Of a stretch of 64,000 nt of DNA, positions 60,332 to 64,000 are shown piece after piece; the stretch's first letter is position 1, and every line of letters begins with the position of its first letter. Made by a program: the position numbers and the translations under genes. The stretch comes from UBA2336 sp031395485. GTDB taxonomy: Bacteria > Bacteroidota > Bacteroidia > Cytophagales > Cyclobacteriaceae. Where the stretch lies: NCBI GenBank assembly GCA_031395485.1, contig JANNUS010000009.1:347803-411802 (forward strand), given 5' to 3'. The notes beneath the pieces are model-generated. The model was given only the letters and a program-made list of their open reading frames with translations. It had not been told where the DNA came from and searched no databases.

Positions 60332-61273
60332 TTAATTTCTCTCGACACCTTTTAAAAAATTACGAATCGCTTTAATATCCTGTTGCGGATTATCTTGCAT
60401 CGTAGTGTGTCCTGAATTTTCCATCAACTCAAACGTAGCTCCTGAGACAAGGCTTTGATAAAACTTTACGGTGGAAGGCCTTGCTTCATCGTATTCACCG
60501 GCAATAAAAAGTGTCGGAATTTTTATTTCGCTTAGTCTATTTGTACGATCGTAGTCTTTCAAAGTGCCTAATGCCGTAAATTCGCTTGGTCCCCACATAT
60601 AACCGTATACGGTAAGGTTTACATTCGCGAATGAGCTATCAATAGCGGAAGTTTGTTTTCTTACAACAAAATTTTTAGAGTAGACACTCACAGCATTCCT
60701 ATAATCTGATGAGGTATAAGTTCCATTTTTTGAATTTATACGTATTGCCAATTGAATGGAGTCAGGTAATGTAGCAATTAGAGTATCGGCATCAGCCGTC
60801 CAACGCTTTGCGCTAAGGCAAGGGCTACTAAAGATAAGCGCTTTTACTTTTTTGGGATACTTAAGATAATAATCCATTCCCAGCATGGTGCCCCAGGATG
60901 ACCCATACAGATAGAACTCATCAATACCAAGCGCGGTTCGTAGTTGTTCCAATTGGGCAACATAGCTTTCCACGTTCATAAGTGCGGTATCCATTTCTTG
61001 TTTTGATCGGCCGCAGCCAAGTTGGTCATAGAAAATTACTGGCCTGTCTTTTCCAAGTTCCGCTAATGGATCAAGGTAATAACTTGGAACGCCAGGTCCG
61101 CCATGAAGTAAAATAATTGGCGTGTTGTTGCCCTCCCCAACAATTCGATACCAAACTTTACCGCCTGTGACTTCAACAAATCCTTCGCGAGGGTTTAGAT
61201 ATTTTTTGGGTTGACAACTCATGGTTATCATTACCAATGCAAGGAGAAAAAGTTGATTAACCAGGTTCTTCAT
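60332..61273 (-). CDS. Proline iminopeptidase-like alpha/beta hydrolase, lipoprotein
   Basis: From ATG 61273 the product has 313 residues. It starts with a lipoprotein signal (LFLLALVMITMSC, Cys about 19), so it is probably anchored in the envelope. The hydrolase core follows: IILLHGGPGVPSYYLDPL (oxyanion His-Gly-Gly-Pro), VIFYDQLGCGRSK, the nucleophile Ser in YLYGSSWGTMLGMDY, a C-terminal Asp in IPTLFIAGEYDEARP and His in MENSGHTTMQDNP. GSSWGTMLG and HGGPG mark the prolyl/tricorn-associated (S33) aminopeptidase group. It may cleave N-terminal Pro or other residues; specificity is not readable. Confidence 0.88.
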   Translation of the reverse strand: MKNLVNQLFLLALVMITMSCQPKKYLNPREGFVEVTGGKVWYRIVGEGNNTPIILLHGGPGVPSYYLDPLAELGKDRPVIFYDQLGCGRSKQEMDTALMNVESYVAQLEQLRTALGIDEFYLYGSSWGTMLGMDYYLKYPKKVKALIFSSPCLSAKRWTADADTLIATLPDSIQLAIRINSKNGTYTSSDYRNAVSVYSKNFVVRKQTSAIDSSFANVNLTVYGYMWGPSEFTALGTLKDYDRTNRLSEIKIPTLFIAGEYDEARPSTVKFYQSLVSGATFELMENSGHTTMQDNPQQDIKAIRNFLKGVERN

Positions 61274-61375
61274 AAGAGTATGATTTATAGAATTACCTCC
61301 CTTATTATTAGTTAACAATATACTGATTACTTGTTAGATGTGAATTATTGCTAACATCAGGATTGGCCAGAAATA

Positions 61376-64000
61376 TTATCGTGGAATGCTCTTCACCCAC
61401 TCCCGTGCATTTACAAAGGCTTCTATCCAGGGTGATACTTCATGATTCTGTTTTCCCACAGGATAGTAAGGCCAGTTCCACGGAAAGAGTGAACGTTCAA
61501 TGTGTGGCATGATGGCGAGATGGCGTCCATCGTTTGAATGTAGCGCAGCTACTGAAAAATCTGAGTCGTTTGGGTTGCCAGGATATTCAGGGTAGGTGTA
61601 AGAAGCGGCAACATTGTATTGTGTGCCATCTGGAAGTTTGAACAGACCTTCTCCATGTGCTAACCATACACCAAGTCGTGCGCCTTCATAACTTTTCAGC
61701 ATCACAGAATTATTTTTAGGGATCGTCACAGTAATAAAAGTCGATTCAAATTTACCCGAACCATTGTGATGCATTTTAGGATGGCTGCTCATTTCCGTTT
61801 CACGATACACTAAACCAAGCTCCATCATTAACTGGCAACCATTACACACACCCAGACTTAATGTATCCTTACGATTATAAAAATTATCTAACGATGCTTT
61901 TGCCTTTGGATTATACAAAAAGGCTCCAGCCCAACCTTTAGCTGAACCGAGTACATCGGAGTTGGAAAAACCACCAACAAAAACAATCAGGTTTACTTCT
62001 GATAAATCCTCACGACCTGAAACAAGATCGGTCATGTGTACATCCTTAACATCAAAGCCAGCGAGGTAAAGTGAGTACGCCATTTCGCGGTCCCCATTCA
62101 CACCTTTCTCGCGAATGATTGCCGCTTTAATTCCCGAAGGTGTTCTACGCTTAGGGTCAATTCCGTAGGTAGAAAACTTCCCATCAAATTTTTGTTGGAA
62201 TTTGTATTCTAATACTTGCTTTGAATAATTTTCTTTTCGTTTTTCTGCATGACCTTTGGGTCGTTGGATTTTGTCGAGCAGATATGAGGTGTGGAACCAC
62301 TTGTCGCGTAATGAATCAATCTTAAGTGCCTCAAGCTTCTGGCCTTTAGCTTCAAGCTTGATTGTTCTTTCATTCGTTACGTGCCCAAGCGAAATTGAAT
62401 TAACTCCATTTTTCTTTAACACGTTCATTACCTGTTGTTCGTCTTTTATCTGAATAACGATCCCAGGGTTTTCACTAAATAAAATTTTAACAAGGTCGCT
62501 TCCTAAGGTCTTAACATCAATGTTTAATCCAACATTAGGAACTAGGAAATACATTTCAAGAAGTGTAGTAATTAATCCACCGGATGAAATATCATGACCG
62601 GCCAGAATTAAATTATTATTAATCAACTCCTGAATTGTATTGAAGCAGGTTTTGAAGTAAGCCACATCTTTAATGGAAGGTGCTTTTTTACCTAGGGCAT
62701 TTACAACTTGTCCGAAGCTGCTTCCGCCAAGACTTAATTCATCTTTGGAGAAATCGATGTAAAGCAATGTTGATCCAAAAACGGGCTCGAGTGCAGGTGA
62801 TACTGTTTTGCGAATGTCACTAACTTCTCCCACAGCCGAAATAATAACGGTGCCAGGCGAGTACACCACCTCACCGTTTGGATATTTTTGTGTCATGGAG
62901 AGCGAATCCTTTCCTGTTGGGATATTAATGCCCAATCCAATCGCAAAATCACTTACTGCCTGAACCGCATTATACAATCTGGCATTTTCACCTTCATTCT
63001 TTGCGGGCCACATCCAATTTGCGCTTAAGGAAACACCTTTCAGTCCGTGCGTTAAGGGTGCCCATACCAAATTTGTCAATGCTTCTGCTATTGCAAGCTG
63101 ACTTCCTGCGGCAGCATCGACCAATGCAGCACCGGGTGCATGGCCGATAGCGTTTGCAATTCCTCTATTACTCAAAAAATCAATCGCCATTACCGATACA
63201 TTGTTCAACGGAAGTTGAATCGGGCCGCATGTTTGTTGAGTAGCAACTTTCCCGCTTACTGAGCGGTCTACTTTGTTTGTGAGCCAGTCTTTGCAAGCAA
63301 CGGCTTCAAGCTGTAAAACCTGTTCGATGTATTCTAAAATTTTTGATGAATCATAGTTGATCTCCAGAAAATTCGAGAGTGCAGAAGAATCTGTAAGAAT
63401 CGTTTTTGGTGAAGAACCGAAAAGGTGCTTTACCTCTAAGTCTACAGGTGAAAGGCTTTTATCGTTTTGCGTGAATTTAAATTTATGATCGCCCGTTGCC
63501 GTACCCACCACATACATGGGTGCGCGTTCACGTTCGGAAACTAGTTTTAACTTTTCAACATCTTTTTCGTGAATAGCAATGCCCATGCGTTCTTGCGATT
63601 CGTTGCTGATGATTTCTTTTGCTGAAAGTGTCGGATCGCCAATGGGTAGTTTATCAATTTCAATAGTACCACCGGTTTCTTCAAGCAGTTCACTGAAGCA
63701 ATTTAAATGTCCACCAGCTCCGTGATCGTGAATTGACACGATCGGATTTTCGGAAGACTCTACCATCGCACGAATGGCATTCATTACCCGTTTTTGCATT
63801 TCGGGATTTGAACGTTGAATTGCATTTAACTCAATGGCGTTACCAAATTCGCCCGTAGCAACGGATGAAACCGCGCCACCACCCATACCGATGCGGTAGT
63901 TATCGCCACCCATCATGACAATTTTATCGCCTGGCTTCAGACTTTCCTTCTTACTGTCTTTTTCTTTCCCAAAGCCAATGCCTCCTGCCTGCATGATTAC
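61376..64000 (-). CDS. purL: Phosphoribosylformylglycinamidine synthase (single-chain), partial
   Basis: PurL converts FGAR to FGAM with ATP and glutamine in purine synthesis. The window holds about 874 codons of its 3' part; the 5' part runs off the right edge (single-chain PurL has about 1,230-1,300 residues). Visible are GDKIVMMGGDNYRIGMGGGAVSSVATGE and SIHDHGAGGHLNCFSELLEETGG of the synthetase core, IPTGKDSLSMTQKYPNGEVVYSPGTV, AGHDISSGGLITTLLEM, and the C-terminal glutaminase with Cys in LGVCNGCQLMMELGL and His/Glu in MPHIERSLFPWNWPYYP. The glutaminase domain is fused, as in Bacteroidota and Gammaproteobacteria. Confidence 0.95.
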   Translation of the reverse strand, partial: VIMQAGGIGFGKEKDSKKESLKPGDKIVMMGGDNYRIGMGGGAVSSVATGEFGNAIELNAIQRSNPEMQKRVMNAIRAMVESSENPIVSIHDHGAGGHLNCFSELLEETGGTIEIDKLPIGDPTLSAKEIISNESQERMGIAIHEKDVEKLKLVSERERAPMYVVGTATGDHKFKFTQNDKSLSPVDLEVKHLFGSSPKTILTDSSALSNFLEINYDSSKILEYIEQVLQLEAVACKDWLTNKVDRSVSGKVATQQTCGPIQLPLNNVSVMAIDFLSNRGIANAIGHAPGAALVDAAAGSQLAIAEALTNLVWAPLTHGLKGVSLSANWMWPAKNEGENARLYNAVQAVSDFAIGLGINIPTGKDSLSMTQKYPNGEVVYSPGTVIISAVGEVSDIRKTVSPALEPVFGSTLLYIDFSKDELSLGGSSFGQVVNALGKKAPSIKDVAYFKTCFNTIQELINNNLILAGHDISSGGLITTLLEMYFLVPNVGLNIDVKTLGSDLVKILFSENPGIVIQIKDEQQVMNVLKKNGVNSISLGHVTNERTIKLEAKGQKLEALKIDSLRDKWFHTSYLLDKIQRPKGHAEKRKENYSKQVLEYKFQQKFDGKFSTYGIDPKRRTPSGIKAAIIREKGVNGDREMAYSLYLAGFDVKDVHMTDLVSGREDLSEVNLIVFVGGFSNSDVLGSAKGWAGAFLYNPKAKASLDNFYNRKDTLSLGVCNGCQLMMELGLVYRETEMSSHPKMHHNGSGKFESTFITVTIPKNNSVMLKSYEGARLGVWLAHGEGLFKLPDGTQYNVAASYTYPEYPGNPNDSDFSVAALHSNDGRHLAIMPHIERSLFPWNWPYYPVGKQNHEVSPWIEAFVNAREWVKSIPR

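Noticed and set aside
1..64000. CRISPR array, prophage or insertion sequence
   Set aside because: No regularly spaced direct repeats, cas genes, phage structural genes or transposase frames were seen.

Overview
The window looks like core chromosome of a Bacteroidota bacterium, most likely a Cytophagales-type glider. The signs are: two large secreted proteins with the gliding-motility-associated (CHU_C-like) C-terminal module; DUF4290, DUF3109 and PspC-like proteins typical of the phylum; a TPR-fused sensor histidine kinase; one-chain PurL; many lipoproteins; and promoter-like sites of the Bacteroidota form TTG-N(17-23)-TAnnTTTG instead of the proteobacterial -35/-10. The DNA is moderately AT-rich and genes lie close together. 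I see no rRNA, prophage, transposase or CRISPR array. Both edges cut a gene: a membrane-anchored putative regulator on the left and purL on the right.

Layout. 1-3.3 kb: edge gene, a small membrane protein and a DUF1566-type lipoprotein. 3.4-7.6 kb: valS and an rRNA m5C methyltransferase. 7.6-12 kb: fumarylacetoacetase, a GIY-YIG ORF between inverted repeats, a flavin-reductase-like protein and a TPR protein. 12-20.3 kb: pdhB, an OmpA/TPR lipoprotein, PspC-like protein, glycosyltransferase, YbaB, gliding-type adhesin and hutH. 20.4-27.8 kb: hisS, a small basic protein, exonuclease III, murA, DUF4290, a four-helix-bundle ORF and a UvrD/PcrA helicase. 27.9-30.2 kb: TcmP-like protein, methyltransferase, DUF3109. 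30.2-35.8 kb: a lipid/translation operon read leftwards (pdxA, DUF177, rpmF, fabH, efp, accB, accC). 35.9-40.9 kb: rsmA, mgtE, hydroxyacid dehydrogenase, pentapeptide protein, greA, HIT. 40.9-43.9 kb: acyltransferase and gpsA, giving glycerolipid precursors. 44-51.8 kb: second gliding-type protein, DCC protein, fabD, folK, sppA, bioB. 52.3-54.9 kb: two very small exported peptides divergent from a TPR histidine kinase. 54.9-59.5 kb: metG, pth, rplY, prs, tRNA-Gln. 59.7-64 kb: PepSY-type membrane protein, lipoprotein aminopeptidase, purL.

Most genes are housekeeping. Fatty acid synthesis is well covered (accB, accC, fabH, fabD, bioB for the biotin of AccB), as are glycerol-3-phosphate formation and acylation, aminoacyl-tRNA synthesis (Val, His, Met) and translation factors.

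The least ordinary material is between the genes. Several families of short palindromic or inverted repeats occur, some running into stop codons. Two small accessory ORFs, a GIY-YIG nuclease-like protein and an S23-type four-helix bundle protein, are each bracketed by inverted copies of a repeat word. The word around the second ORF is also found three times, in frame, inside hisS. Together with the small-peptide/TPR-kinase locus these are the best candidates for undescribed biology. No homology search was possible, so family names rest on motifs read by eye.
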